From: Aestuariibaculum suncheonense
Lineage (GTDB): Bacteria > Bacteroidota > Bacteroidia > Flavobacteriales > Flavobacteriaceae
Assembly (NCBI RefSeq): GCF_014596935.1
Contig: NZ_JACVXC010000001.1
Coordinates: 248,001-312,000 of the forward strand
DNA: 64,000 nt
Direction of reading: 5' to 3'
Shown here: positions 18,560 to 28,859 of the stretch, piece after piece
Layout of the letters: each line of letters starts with the position of its first letter
How positions within the stretch are numbered: position 1 is the stretch's first letter
Notes under the pieces: model-generated
Databases searched by the model: none
The model's input: only the letters and a program-made list of their open reading frames with translations
What the model was told of the DNA's origin: nothing
Made by a program: the position numbers and the translations under genes

Positions 18560-21500
18560 TTATTTTATGATAAGATGATTGATGGTGATGATGGTTTGGT
18601 TATAAAAATTTAAATTATCGAGATAATTCAATTGAATATCGGTTGTGGTTTCAATGCTTTGTATGTATTGAAAGAAATCGATTTCACCTTCTTTAAAATT
18701 GCGATTGGCCGTTTTTATAATTTCGTCTGAAAGTGCCTTACCTTCATTTTCGTAATAGTTGATGGCTTCATTGTACTGTTCTAATTCAGCCAATAATTTT
18801 TGGTGCACTGATTTTAATTTCACTTTGTAATTATTTTGTTCGGCTATCGAAGCTTCACGTGCTAATTTGCTAGCTTTAATTTTAGAAGCATTTCCGCTAA
18901 ACAACAAAGGAATTTTAATTCCGAATTTGTAACCAATAAGATTGTCATTTAACGAACTGTTAGAGCCCTGAAAATACTCCACGCTTAAATCGGGGAGTAG
19001 ATTTTGTTTCTCCTGCTGATTTAAGGCTTTATAATAATCGTTATAGTGCTCGTAAAAGCCTAATCCGACATTGTCTTCAATAGAAATGCTTTCCAGTTCC
19101 AGTTTTTCAAAGTTCGAACTAATTTCAGGTAAGGTATCGGTTTGAACCACTTTTTTAAGCTGTTCTTTAGCCGCAGCAACTTGAAGAAGAGATTGCTTGT
19201 ATTGGGTTTCCAATTGTTTTTGTTTCGATCGGGCACTAATCATTTCCAGATAATTAGTTTCACCAAGTTCAAAACGACGTTCTGCTGCTTTAGAAAAGTT
19301 TTGATACAGGCTATCCAGAAAGCGGTAAGATTCTGCCTTATTTTGCGCATAACACAATTGATAGTATGCCAGAGAAACATCGCGTTTAAGTGTTTCTAGT
19401 TGTATGTTATAATCAGTGTTTTGAAGCTCGTATTTCGCTTTGTTCACTTTTTTATCGGCAAAATATAAGGTCGGAAATTTAAAATCTTGACTCACACCAA
19501 AGACCTTTAAGGGGATGCCGTTTACTGCCATGTTATTTTCATCGTAATTGTAAAAAAGCTGTGTTTTATCGAAATTGAAAGCACTTCCTATAAGTGCTTT
19601 GCTTTCATCGGTTTTTAAGGCGCTGGCTTTCAATCCTGCATTATGTTCTATTGCCAGATTAATAGTTTCTTCTATACTTAAACCACCATTTTGGGCATTG
19701 ATATTAAAACTAAGCAGCACAATAATAATGGCAGTAATTGCTTTTTTGTTGGGTTTTATATCTTTCTTTTCTTCAAACCAGGCATATAGCACAGGTAATA
19801 CAATTAAAGTTAAAACGGTTGCTGTAATCAATCCGCCAATTACCACTGTGGCTAACGGACGCTGAACTTCGGCACCTGCGTTGGTAGAAATAGCCATAGG
19901 CAGGAACCCTAATGCTGCTGCAGAAGCGGTTAATAAAACTGGTCTTAAACGTTCTGAAGTTCCTCGTTTTATGCGTTCTTCAATATCAAGTACACCAAGT
20001 TCTTTAAGTTCTTTAAAATGTTCGATTAGTACAATACCATTTAGTACTGCGATACCAAATAATGCAATAAAACCGATACCTGCCGATATACTAAACGGCA
20101 TACCGCGTAGCCATAACAAGACGATGCCACCAACAGCCGAAAGCGGAATAGCAGAATATACCATAGCGGCTTCTTTTAGAGAGCCAAATGCGAAGTGTAG
20201 CATGATGAAAATTAGAATTAGAGCAACTGGAACTGCCACTAATAAACGGTCTTTGGCACTTTGTAAATTTTCAAACTGGCCACCATAAGTAACGCGGTAT
20301 CCTACAGGAAGTTTTACTTTTGTATCGATAATATGCTTAACATCATTAACTACCGATTGCAAGTCACGGTTTCTAACATTTATTCCAATTACGATTCTAC
20401 GTTGGGTATTGTCTCTAGAGATTTTTGCGGGGCCGGTGGTATATTTCACTTCAGCCAACTCGCTTAATGGAATTTTAGCTCCAGTAGGTGTGTCGATGTA
20501 TAAATTCTGAAGGTTTTCAATATTGGTACGTTTGTTTTTATCTAACCTAATGACCAAGTCGAAACGTTTTTCACCTTCAAAAATATTTCCAACTGTAGCA
20601 CCGGCAAATCCCATGGTGATAATTTGATTAACATCGGCAATATTCAATCCGTAACGAGCAATTTTACTGCGTTTGAAATTCACGGTCATCTGAGGAAGTC
20701 CTTCTACTTTTTCAATAATAATATCTGAGGCACCTTCAACATTATTAATTAGTGATTTAATTTCGTTGGCTTTGCTGGCCAACACCGACAAATCTTCACC
20801 AAAAATTTTAATGGCAACATCGGCTCTTACTCCAGTAATGAGCTCGTTGAAGCGCATTTCAATAGGTTGCGTAAATTCCACTTCCATACCGGGAATAATT
20901 TTCAGTGCTTCTTTAAACTTATCGGCAAGTTCGTCTTTATTTTCAGCAGATACCCATTGGTCTTTAGGTTTCAGTTTAATAATCACATCACTTTCTTCCA
21001 TACTCATGGGATCGGTAGGAACTTCGGCGGCACCAATTCGGCTAACCACCTGATCGACTTCAGGGAAATTATCCAGTAATGTCCTTTCTATTTTAGTGGT
21101 AATTTCAATAGTTTTACCAAGAGAAGTTCCGGTTTTTAATACCGGTTGAATCACGAAATCGCCCTCGTCTAAGGTTGGTACAAATTCACCACCCATACTG
21201 GTGAAAATCCAGATGCTAACAGCTAAAAGAACGCTTGAAAGAGAAACGACTAACGTTTTGTTTTGTAAAGCCCAGTGGATGGTGGGGTTGTAAAACGTGT
21301 TTAAACGATTCATAAGTCTAACCGATATGTTTTTGTCACTCTGTTTTACAGGTTTCAAAAACAAAGAAGAGATGACAGGCACATAGGTTAAACATAATAG
21401 CATGGCACCGACTAAAGCAAAGCTAAAGGTAAGTGCCATAGGTTTAAACATTTTGCCTTCCACACCGCTAAGTGATAAAATGGGGATAAACACAATAAGA

Positions 21501-22876
21501 ATGATTAATTGCCCGAAAATGGCAGAATTCATCATTTTTGAGGCACTTTTTTGTGTAATATGGTCTATTTTAGCTTGTTGTTCACCTTTGGAAAGCGCAT
21601 TGATTTTTACACTCTGACTAGTAATTTGAAAAGCTATAAATTCGACAATAATAACAGCTCCATCTATAATGATTCCGAAGTCAATGGCTCCTAAACTCAT
21701 TAAATTAGCATCAATACCGAAAAGATTCATCAATGAAATGGCGAACAGTAAACACAACGGAATTACGGATGCAACCACTAACCCCGATCGTAAATTTCCG
21801 AGCAGTAAAACCACCACAAAAATAACGATGAGCGACCCTAAGATTAAATTTTCGGAAATGGTAAAGGTGGTTTTTCCAATAAGTTCACTACGTTCTAAAA
21901 ACTCATTGATGTAAACGCCTTCGGGCAAGGAGCTTTGAATGGAAGTAATGCGTTCTTTTACAGCATCAATAACTTGTTTGGAGTTCCCGTTTTTAAGCAT
22001 CATGACCTGACCAAGTACTTTTTCGCCTTCACCGTTTCCGGTAATCGCTCCAAATCGTGTTGCACTTCCAAAACCAACGTTGGCTACATTCTTTATGTAA
22101 ATGGGGACACCTTCATTTTTTACCACAATGTTTTCAATATCAGAAATTGAATTGATTAAGCCTTCCCCACGAATAAAATAGGCTTTATTGGTTTTTTCGA
22201 TATAACCACCACCGGCAATACTGTTGTTTTTTTCTAAAGCATTGAAAATATCAAGATAACTGATATTCATGGCTTTTAACTTTTCCGGATTAATGGCAAC
22301 TTCGTACTGTTTTAAGTAGCCCCCCCAAGTGTTAATTTCTACGACACCAGGAATTCCGGAAAGTTGTCGTTTTACGACCCAGTCTTGAATGGTACGTAAA
22401 TCGGCTGTGGAATATTGATCTTTATATTCGGGTTTAACATCTAAAATATATTGATGAATTTCTCCCAAACCGGTCGTAATGGGTCCCATTTCGGGAGTGC
22501 CAAAGCCTTCGGGAATTTTTTCCGAAGCCGATTTTATTTTTTCGGCAATTAACTGTCTTGGTAAATAGGTGCCCATATCGTCATTAAAAACGATGGTCAC
22601 AACCGACAGACCAAATTTAGAAACCGAACGAATTTCGTCAACACCCGGCAAATTGGCCATTTCCAGCTCTACAGGATAGGTAATAAATTGTTCTACATCT
22701 TGAGTAGATAAGTTTCGCGAGGTGGTTATCACCTGCACTTGATTGTTGGTTATATCTGGTACCGCTCCAATGGGAATCTGGGTTAGGGAGTAAATTCCAA
22801 AACCAGTAATAAAGACGGTGAAAAGTATAACGATTAGCTTATTTTTTAAGCTGAATTTTATAATGTTTTCTAACAT
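18560..22876 (-). CDS. CusA/CzcA-type RND metal pump fused to a TolC-like outer-membrane factor
   Basis: A 1438-residue fusion. Residues 1 to about 1040 are a heavy-metal RND transporter (start IIKFSLKNKLIVILF; 12 transmembrane segments in two sets with large periplasmic loops; GGEFVPTLDEGDFV motif). Residues from about 1063 are a TolC/CusC-type factor (SIEETINLAIEHN, coiled-coil helices, NLEYM-type repeats). At the junction, residues 1043-1061 (KKAITAIIIVLLSF ... NAQ) look like a signal peptide with an AQ cleavage site. So one gene supplies an inner-membrane pump and an outer-membrane channel, with the adaptor gene directly downstream. Such fusions are known in Bacteroidota; whether they are cut is unknown to me. 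Confidence 0.93.
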   Translation of the reverse strand: MLENIIKFSLKNKLIVILFTVFITGFGIYSLTQIPIGAVPDITNNQVQVITTSRNLSTQDVEQFITYPVELEMANLPGVDEIRSVSKFGLSVVTIVFNDDMGTYLPRQLIAEKIKSASEKIPEGFGTPEMGPITTGLGEIHQYILDVKPEYKDQYSTADLRTIQDWVVKRQLSGIPGVVEINTWGGYLKQYEVAINPEKLKAMNISYLDIFNALEKNNSIAGGGYIEKTNKAYFIRGEGLINSISDIENIVVKNEGVPIYIKNVANVGFGSATRFGAITGNGEGEKVLGQVMMLKNGNSKQVIDAVKERITSIQSSLPEGVYINEFLERSELIGKTTFTISENLILGSLIVIFVVVLLLGNLRSGLVVASVIPLCLLFAISLMNLFGIDANLMSLGAIDFGIIIDGAVIIVEFIAFQITSQSVKINALSKGEQQAKIDHITQKSASKMMNSAIFGQLIILIVFIPILSLSGVEGKMFKPMALTFSFALVGAMLLCLTYVPVISSLFLKPVKQSDKNISVRLMNRLNTFYNPTIHWALQNKTLVVSLSSVLLAVSIWIFTSMGGEFVPTLDEGDFVIQPVLKTGTSLGKTIEITTKIERTLLDNFPEVDQVVSRIGAAEVPTDPMSMEESDVIIKLKPKDQWVSAENKDELADKFKEALKIIPGMEVEFTQPIEMRFNELITGVRADVAIKIFGEDLSVLASKANEIKSLINNVEGASDIIIEKVEGLPQMTVNFKRSKIARYGLNIADVNQIITMGFAGATVGNIFEGEKRFDLVIRLDKNKRTNIENLQNLYIDTPTGAKIPLSELAEVKYTTGPAKISRDNTQRRIVIGINVRNRDLQSVVNDVKHIIDTKVKLPVGYRVTYGGQFENLQSAKDRLLVAVPVALILIFIMLHFAFGSLKEAAMVYSAIPLSAVGGIVLLWLRGMPFSISAGIGFIALFGIAVLNGIVLIEHFKELKELGVLDIEERIKRGTSERLRPVLLTASAAALGFLPMAISTNAGAEVQRPLATVVIGGLITATVLTLIVLPVLYAWFEEKKDIKPNKKAITAIIIVLLSFNINAQNGGLSIEETINLAIEHNAGLKASALKTDESKALIGSAFNFDKTQLFYNYDENNMAVNGIPLKVFGVSQDFKFPTLYFADKKVNKAKYELQNTDYNIQLETLKRDVSLAYYQLCYAQNKAESYRFLDSLYQNFSKAAERRFELGETNYLEMISARSKQKQLETQYKQSLLQVAAAKEQLKKVVQTDTLPEISSNFEKLELESISIEDNVGLGFYEHYNDYYKALNQQEKQNLLPDLSVEYFQGSNSSLNDNLIGYKFGIKIPLLFSGNASKIKASKLAREASIAEQNNYKVKLKSVHQKLLAELEQYNEAINYYENEGKALSDEIIKTANRNFKEGEIDFFQYIQSIETTTDIQLNYLDNLNFYNQTIITINHLIIK

Positions 22877-22954
22877 AATTCATTGTAATCAAATTAATTA
22901 AAAATACTATTTAAAATCTTAAGGTTCTAAATAGTTATAAAAATTGATAAAGAA

Positions 22955-23347
22955 TTATGCTGCTTTAGGAGGTTGAAATACAGAAGGTTTTTCAAATAAA
23001 GACACGGGGTCTTTGTAGAAAGAGTCTATTGGTTTTTCTATGACTTCCGAGATTTTAATATCATAGGAAAAATGCTTGTTAAGTATAAACGTTGTGTTTA
23101 AATGACATAGCATATGCTGATGTTCTTTAAACGGAAGGTTTTTATGGTCTTCTGGTCTGTCTGGATGAGGCGCTACCTCATTACCATAATGTTCGGCTAA
23201 AAACTGAAAAAAATCGTCGCCATATACTTCTTTGTGATATTTTGCATGTTCAATTAAGGTATTGAACTTTGAAAAATCATCAAAGCTGATGTTGAAACTT
23301 TGTATAAGTATCAAAAATGAAAATAATATGACGGTTGTTTTGCTCAT
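22955..23347 (-). CDS. Small exported His-rich protein of the metal-efflux operon
   Basis: A 130-residue protein when begun at ATG 23347 (MSKTTVILFSF); two more upstream ATG-linked residues are possible (to 23359). A hydrophobic N-terminal segment is probably a signal peptide. The middle is rich in histidine and acidic residues (HYGNEVAPHPDRPEDHK, KEHQHMLCH), which suggests metal binding. It precedes the pump-channel fusion by 78 bp on the same strand, so it is probably part of the same operon and may buffer or sense the exported metal in the periplasm. Function inferred only. Confidence 0.82.
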   Translation of the reverse strand: MSKTTVILFSFLILIQSFNISFDDFSKFNTLIEHAKYHKEVYGDDFFQFLAEHYGNEVAPHPDRPEDHKNLPFKEHQHMLCHLNTTFILNKHFSYDIKISEVIEKPIDSFYKDPVSLFEKPSVFQPPKAA

Positions 23348-23397
23348 ACTTTGCCACAATAGTACGAAAAATACAGGTGTTTTTTGTTAAGACAAGC

Positions 23398-26300
23398 TTA
23401 AAAGTAAGCTTTCAACTGTATGGTTCCGGTGTGAATGGTTTTACTGGTTTCGGTTTTTCGTCCGTAATAATTTAGGTTTAAATCTAAAAAAGTAGTTAGT
23501 TTTTTCTGAGCTAATAAACTCCAGGTGAAGTTTTTTCCAGGTTGTAAACCTTCCAGCATTTGGTAGGCTACAGGAGTATTGGCACTTCCTGAAAAATCGT
23601 TTGAAAGAAAATTGAATTCACCAATTATTGAACTTTTTTGATTGTTGGTAAAGGTGAATGATGTGCCGTATTTTGATTGCTTTAAAGCCTCAAAACTACC
23701 AATAGTGTTTTCTTTGTTAGCGTATTGATAATAGAGATCAAAGCGTGTATTGTCGTTAAGTAAATAAGACAGTTTCGGGTTCATGCGTGTTTCATCAAAA
23801 TTATAATTTTTACTGATGAAGTTCTCGCTTAAACTTTCGTTATTCTCAAAATCAGATTGTAAAGTAATCAACCAGCTTTCCTGAATTTTATGGTTGAAAT
23901 TAAATTGATGACTTTTTAGAGCATTCTCTACAAAACCGGTTGAAAGTATATTTCGTGTTCGGTTGGACAGAAAGGTGTAAGATGTTGTGTAACGCTGTTT
24001 GCCTCGGTTGAAAAACAGAATATTTCTAAAATTCAGTTGAAGTCCCAATTGATTGGCTTCATCATTTTCAAACGGATTTAAATTAAAACGATGGCCGTCG
24101 CGTTTTAATTTTCGGTCGACTAAATAACTGGTTTGATTATAAAAATGCGACCAGAATTTTTTCGACTTATTATCACTAACCGACCATTGTGCCGGATTTA
24201 TCGTAACGGTTTGACTCAATCGGTTTTGATGCGTTTTTATATACACTCGGTTTGGTAGAAGTACCCGAATGTATTTTCCTTGGTCTTGAAACTGAGCTAT
24301 TTCAAATTCTTCCAGTTCTTGAATACCATTACCGTTATAATCAATCCAGGTATAGGTGCCTTGTCCGGGTTCGACTTCTACATAAGTGAAATCCTGTTGT
24401 GGTAAGGTCCCCGAATTGGTTTCGAAAAGGGTGTTCCAAAGGATAAGTTGTTTGAATAACTTTTGGCTGAATTGTAATCTGGAATTAACAGAGTTTTCAT
24501 TAGGAATATCTGCTTCAGTACTTTTTAAGGTTCGGTAATTTGCATATAGAGCCAGATTGGTATTGGTGTTTTGAATAAGTCGCGTATCGAGATAAAAGGT
24601 GTTTGAGGTGTTTACTTTTTGTAATTGGTTGTTTCTAATGCTATCGTTTACGCGATTTTTGTAGCCAATTTCAGTAAAAATTTTAGAGCTGTCTCCCACA
24701 CCAAAAAAGACTTCGTATGATTTGAATTTTTGACTTAATGGTGTTAGTGAATCGGTTAAAAGTTCGCGCTGTTCGTTGTCTTCAATAGCGAGTTTAGTGC
24801 CCAGCCAACTGCATTTCATGCTGTAGGTGATGCGATTATATGATCTTAAAAAGGTTGAAGTATTAATGGTTGAATTTGCATCTAAAAGGCTGGAATACGA
24901 CTGAATATTGAATTTATTTAAATTCATATTTACGTTTGCCAGATGTCGGTTACCATTGAAAAAACCAGAATAGCCGAGGTTTTGAAACTGATAGTTCATA
25001 TTACCTTTTTCTGGATGAAACAAATTCAGCCCTGAGCTTAGTAAATTCTGGTTGTTATAATCGTTAATAATGGTCCTTCCGTTTAGGTCGCTTAAGTTCC
25101 AATCGCGATTAAATTCGGCATTATATAAGCGCTCGATGGTATTAAAGTTTTTCTGAATATAGTCACCATCAACAAAGACATTTAAATTCCAAAGACTATC
25201 TTGTTTTATAATGCTTTGGGTGATTTTTAATTTTCCGGCAAAGCCGTCGTTGTTAGTGTCATCAAGATTTGAAAACAGGTTTAAATCTTTTTTACTTCCG
25301 GCGATTTCAAAATCGATATTGGTATTTTCGGTAGGGGTGTAGCTTCCGTTTAAAACGGCTATTTGTAATTTGGTAGGCGCCACAAGTTGTACTACAGGTG
25401 CATAATTTCCTTGCGGAACACCTAACTGAGGTTCAACATATTCATAAATATTACTAATGGCATTCGTGCTGCTTAAAATATAATCGCCTTGATTGGCTCC
25501 AACCTGAGAAAAGGTCACGCGATACAATTCATCATCAGGATTATTTGAAAACACGAAAGCTTCAATACCGTTAATCACTTCTTTTCGGTACAAAATGCGG
25601 TTGTCGTTATAAGGTTCCTGAATTTCAGAAGGGGCAACCATTTGTGTGCGGTCGTCTCCAGCTTGTGATAAGATTTGCACCTGATCTTCAGATAGGTTTT
25701 GTTGTAAGGGTTGATTTTTGGCATCATTTTCAGAATAAACTGAAACACCAAGTTTTAACTTGTTACTTTCAAAATTCCCACCACCATAAGCGACCAAGCG
25801 AGAATAATTACGTTCGCTATATTGATAATCTACCGTTATTCGCATTTCGGAAGTGATAGGGAAGGTGGAGTTGAAAATGATTTCACCGGCGTTATAATCT
25901 ATAATATAGTCTTTGTTTTCGCCACGTTGTACCACGCTGCCATTCACATAAACGGTTTCACTACCAGAGACGATAAGGACAAATAATTCGCCGTTTTGCC
26001 CCTGTAATTTGTATGGACCCTGATTGCCTTCCTGAGCCGTAAACTGGCTTCGTGTAAACTGCCCGCGAACCAGAGCTCCGGCAGCAAAAAGCTGCGTTTG
26101 TTTTTCATCGCGTCCAACATCGGCATTTACGAGTAATCCCTGAACCCGTTTTGAGAAATTGGCAAAGTAAGAGGTGTTGTTTTCTAAATCTATATCGCCA
26201 GCGCGAACATTCCATTTATTGCTAATTAATTCAATAAAAATCTGATCGAATTCATCCAGACGCTGGCTGTAGCCACTTTCCTGAAGCGGAATGTTAGCAT

Positions 26301-26832
26301 CCTGTATCGAGGCACGTAGCGTTATTTTGTCGTTTAGTTTTCCTGAAACCTGTAAATCCAGTTCACTTTTTAATACCGAGTTTTGGTTATTACCCACCGT
26401 AACCCCACGAGAAATACTTCCCGAAGTGGTTAAACCATCAAAAGGGATATAGTTTTTATTCGTATTGGGTTGCGATAGTTGATAGAGTTTTTGAAGGTTA
26501 TCGGTATTCTCAACAATAATAGTTTCATCTAACTGTTTATAAGTCTTGGTTAAAAAATCAGGAAACTTTAAATAGTTAATTATAATCGAATCTGAAGTTA
26601 TGCTTTTTTTGAAGCGTAACGTCGCTTTGGGAAAATCTACCGTATAATATGTAGAGTCAATAAGTCGGTTGTCAAGGGTTTTAATCGAAAAATAATTTGG
26701 GTTAATACTCACCGAATCGATCGTGATGGTTTCGTTTACAGCTGTCTTTTTGGTTTTATAAGTCGCGTTTTTTTCTTGGGCCATCACCCAAAAACTAACA
26801 AAAAACATAAAAAGGAAAACTGTAAATTTCAT
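23398..26832 (-). CDS. Large outer-membrane or surface protein, probable beta-barrel
   Basis: A 1144-residue protein with a signal peptide (about 1-18, ending VMAQ). After a beta-rich N-terminal part comes a GVTVGNNQNSVLKSELDLQ region and then hundreds of residues of alternating beta strands with aromatic ends, closing with IQLKAYF, an ending typical of outer-membrane barrels. The N-terminal third contains IKTLDNRLIDSTYYTVDF and similar strands. Homologues of this length occur in Flavobacteriia, in my memory without assigned function. It is a single leftward gene, 38 bp after the His-rich protein gene starts on the same strand, and so may feed transcription into the metal operon. Confidence 0.85.
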   Translation of the reverse strand: MKFTVFLFMFFVSFWVMAQEKNATYKTKKTAVNETITIDSVSINPNYFSIKTLDNRLIDSTYYTVDFPKATLRFKKSITSDSIIINYLKFPDFLTKTYKQLDETIIVENTDNLQKLYQLSQPNTNKNYIPFDGLTTSGSISRGVTVGNNQNSVLKSELDLQVSGKLNDKITLRASIQDANIPLQESGYSQRLDEFDQIFIELISNKWNVRAGDIDLENNTSYFANFSKRVQGLLVNADVGRDEKQTQLFAAGALVRGQFTRSQFTAQEGNQGPYKLQGQNGELFVLIVSGSETVYVNGSVVQRGENKDYIIDYNAGEIIFNSTFPITSEMRITVDYQYSERNYSRLVAYGGGNFESNKLKLGVSVYSENDAKNQPLQQNLSEDQVQILSQAGDDRTQMVAPSEIQEPYNDNRILYRKEVINGIEAFVFSNNPDDELYRVTFSQVGANQGDYILSSTNAISNIYEYVEPQLGVPQGNYAPVVQLVAPTKLQIAVLNGSYTPTENTNIDFEIAGSKKDLNLFSNLDDTNNDGFAGKLKITQSIIKQDSLWNLNVFVDGDYIQKNFNTIERLYNAEFNRDWNLSDLNGRTIINDYNNQNLLSSGLNLFHPEKGNMNYQFQNLGYSGFFNGNRHLANVNMNLNKFNIQSYSSLLDANSTINTSTFLRSYNRITYSMKCSWLGTKLAIEDNEQRELLTDSLTPLSQKFKSYEVFFGVGDSSKIFTEIGYKNRVNDSIRNNQLQKVNTSNTFYLDTRLIQNTNTNLALYANYRTLKSTEADIPNENSVNSRLQFSQKLFKQLILWNTLFETNSGTLPQQDFTYVEVEPGQGTYTWIDYNGNGIQELEEFEIAQFQDQGKYIRVLLPNRVYIKTHQNRLSQTVTINPAQWSVSDNKSKKFWSHFYNQTSYLVDRKLKRDGHRFNLNPFENDEANQLGLQLNFRNILFFNRGKQRYTTSYTFLSNRTRNILSTGFVENALKSHQFNFNHKIQESWLITLQSDFENNESLSENFISKNYNFDETRMNPKLSYLLNDNTRFDLYYQYANKENTIGSFEALKQSKYGTSFTFTNNQKSSIIGEFNFLSNDFSGSANTPVAYQMLEGLQPGKNFTWSLLAQKKLTTFLDLNLNYYGRKTETSKTIHTGTIQLKAYF

Positions 26833-27013
26833 GTACTACTTAAACAGCAAATTATTTAAAATATTTTGTGAATAGTTTTTGTTAAATGAACCGCAAAATT
26901 GTAGTGTAAAAGTAACGCATTATTTAATTTAGCAGAAATTAGATAGACTTATTAGCTTTAGTATGATCATATTTACAGGCAAATAAGTGATTAGTAAAAT
27001 ATTAAAAGACAAG

Positions 27014-27775
27014 ATGAAGATAATATCTTATAACGTAAATGGTATTCGGGCGGCAATAAGTAAAGGGTTTTTAGACTGGTTAAGAAGTGCAAATCCAGAT
27101 GTGATTTGTCTACAGGAAATCAAGGCTTTAAAGGAGCAATTAGATGTAAATTTGTTTGAAGAATTAGGCTATAAATACAATTACTGGTTTAGTGCTGAAA
27201 AAAAAGGATATAGTGGTGTGGCTATTTTAAGTAAAATTGAGCCGAAACATGTCGAGTATGGCACGGGAATTGCTTCAATGGATGCAGAAGGAAGAAACCT
27301 TAGAGCCGATTTTGACGGACTTTCGGTGATGAGTTTGTACTTGCCTTCGGGAACTAATGATGCACGCTTAGATCATAAGTTTGAGTATATGGATATGTTT
27401 CAGGAGTACATCAATAACTTGAAAAAGGAAGTGCCTAATCTGGTTGTTTGTGGCGATTATAACATTTGTCACGAAGAAATGGATATTCATAATCCAAAAG
27501 GATTGAGTAAAGTGTCCGGGTTTTTACCAGCCGAACGTGAATGGATTGGTGGTTTTATCGATAGTGGTTTTATAGATTCGTTCAGACACTTAAATAAAGA
27601 GCCGGATAATTATACGTGGTGGAGTTACCGGGCTAATTCGAGAGCCAATAACAAAGGTTGGCGTTTAGATTATGCGATGGTTGCCGAACCGTTACAAGAA
27701 AAAATAAAAAGAGCCGTTATACTAAAGGATGCTGTGCATAGTGATCATTGTCCGATTTTAGTAGAAATTGAATAA
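27014..27775 (+). CDS. xth: Exodeoxyribonuclease III
   Basis: A 253-residue AP endonuclease/exonuclease III of base-excision repair when started at ATG 27014 (MKIISYNVNGIRAA). A GTG at 26987 would add nine non-conserved residues. Catalytic motifs are WLRSANPDVICLQEIK, the CGDYNICHE loop, WRLDYAMV and SDHCPI near the C-terminus. Length is right for the ExoIII family. It is followed after 24 bp by an OmpA lipoprotein gene on the same strand. Secure. Confidence 0.95.
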   Translation: MKIISYNVNGIRAAISKGFLDWLRSANPDVICLQEIKALKEQLDVNLFEELGYKYNYWFSAEKKGYSGVAILSKIEPKHVEYGTGIASMDAEGRNLRADFDGLSVMSLYLPSGTNDARLDHKFEYMDMFQEYINNLKKEVPNLVVCGDYNICHEEMDIHNPKGLSKVSGFLPAEREWIGGFIDSGFIDSFRHLNKEPDNYTWWSYRANSRANNKGWRLDYAMVAEPLQEKIKRAVILKDAVHSDHCPILVEIE

Positions 27776-27799
27776 CAGAAACCAAAATAGAACTTAAAC

Positions 27800-28756
27800 A
27801 TGATTAAAAAATTTGTTTTAGCCACATTCACCTTATCGCTTTTAGCCTCGTGTGTATCGCCAAAAGTGTATAAAGATTTAGAAAATAAATATAATAGTCT
27901 AAAAAAGGAGAATCGTAAGTTATTAATGGAAAACGAAACCCTTTTAGATGATAAAACGGTTTGTGAAAACGAACTTAATAAATTAAAAGATTCTTATGCA
28001 AGAGCGGTAGAGCAGCGTGATAGGTTAGAAAATGATTACAATGCAGCTAAAACAAATTTAGATAATCTGAAAGCTTCTTATGAAGCCTTAGAACAAAACA
28101 GTTCTAAAGCGATTGCAGCCAACTCTCAAAAAAATCGCGAACTTTTAGCAGAATTAGATGCTAAAGAGCAAGCTTTGAATGCCGAGATTACACGTTTAGC
28201 GAAGTTGAGATCGGAGTTAGAGGAACGTTCTGCGCGTGTGGCAGAACTGGAACGTCTTATCGCTGAAAAAGAAGAAGCTATGACGGCTTTAAAAGATGCG
28301 ATTTCTAAAGCTTTAACCGACTTTGAAGGTAAAGGTTTAACCGTAGAACAACGTGACGGAAAAGTGTATGTATCTATGGAAAATAAATTATTATTCAACT
28401 CAGGAAGTTGGGCGGTAGGTGTCGACGGTCGCCGTGCGGTACAACAGTTAGGTAGTGTATTAGGACAAAATCCGGATATTGCCGTGTTAATTGAAGGACA
28501 TACCGACAACGTGCCGTATTCTGGAAACGGACCATTAATTGATAACTGGGATTTATCCACGAAGAGAGCTACAGCTATTGTGAATATTTTAGCCGAAAAC
28601 GACGATATTTATCCTGAAAACTTAACGGCAGCTGGTCGGGGAGAATTTGCACCGATAGCAAGTAACGAAACACCGGAAGGGCGTGCTAAAAACCGTAGAA
28701 TAGAAGTGATTTTAACCCCTAAATTAGATGAGCTATCTAAACTTTTAAACGAGTAA
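27800..28756 (+). CDS. OmpA-family lipoprotein with long coiled coil
   Basis: A 318-residue lipoprotein (LLASC, Cys18). Residues about 22-175 form a continuous heptad-rich coiled coil; residues about 185-310 are an OmpA peptidoglycan-binding domain (NSGSWAVGVDGRRAV, IEGHTDNVPY, NWDLSTKRATAIV, GRGEFAPIASNETPEGRAKNRRIEV). It would tie the outer membrane to the cell wall, with the coil as a spacer. It follows xth by 24 bp and ends in a perfect terminator. Family secure; specific role unknown. Confidence 0.92.
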   Translation: MIKKFVLATFTLSLLASCVSPKVYKDLENKYNSLKKENRKLLMENETLLDDKTVCENELNKLKDSYARAVEQRDRLENDYNAAKTNLDNLKASYEALEQNSSKAIAANSQKNRELLAELDAKEQALNAEITRLAKLRSELEERSARVAELERLIAEKEEAMTALKDAISKALTDFEGKGLTVEQRDGKVYVSMENKLLFNSGSWAVGVDGRRAVQQLGSVLGQNPDIAVLIEGHTDNVPYSGNGPLIDNWDLSTKRATAIVNILAENDDIYPENLTAAGRGEFAPIASNETPEGRAKNRRIEVILTPKLDELSKLLNE

Positions 28757-28785
28757 CAACATTATAAGATTAACATAGATTTAAG

Positions 28786-28819
28786 CCTTTCAGCTTCCCG
28801 TAAGCTGAAAGGTTTTTTT
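28786..28819 (+). terminator. Terminator of xth-ompA unit
   Basis: A perfect 11-bp stem (CCTTTCAGCTT / AAGCTGAAAGG, 5-nt loop) is followed by seven Ts. Confidence 0.92.
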
Positions 28820-28859
28820 ATCTTTAAAGCTTAAATCTTCACAGAAAACATTAAAAGAA

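Noticed and set aside
19142-21914. Plus-strand frames opposite the CusA-TolC fusion
   Set aside because: They are shadows of a long, well-supported minus-strand gene.
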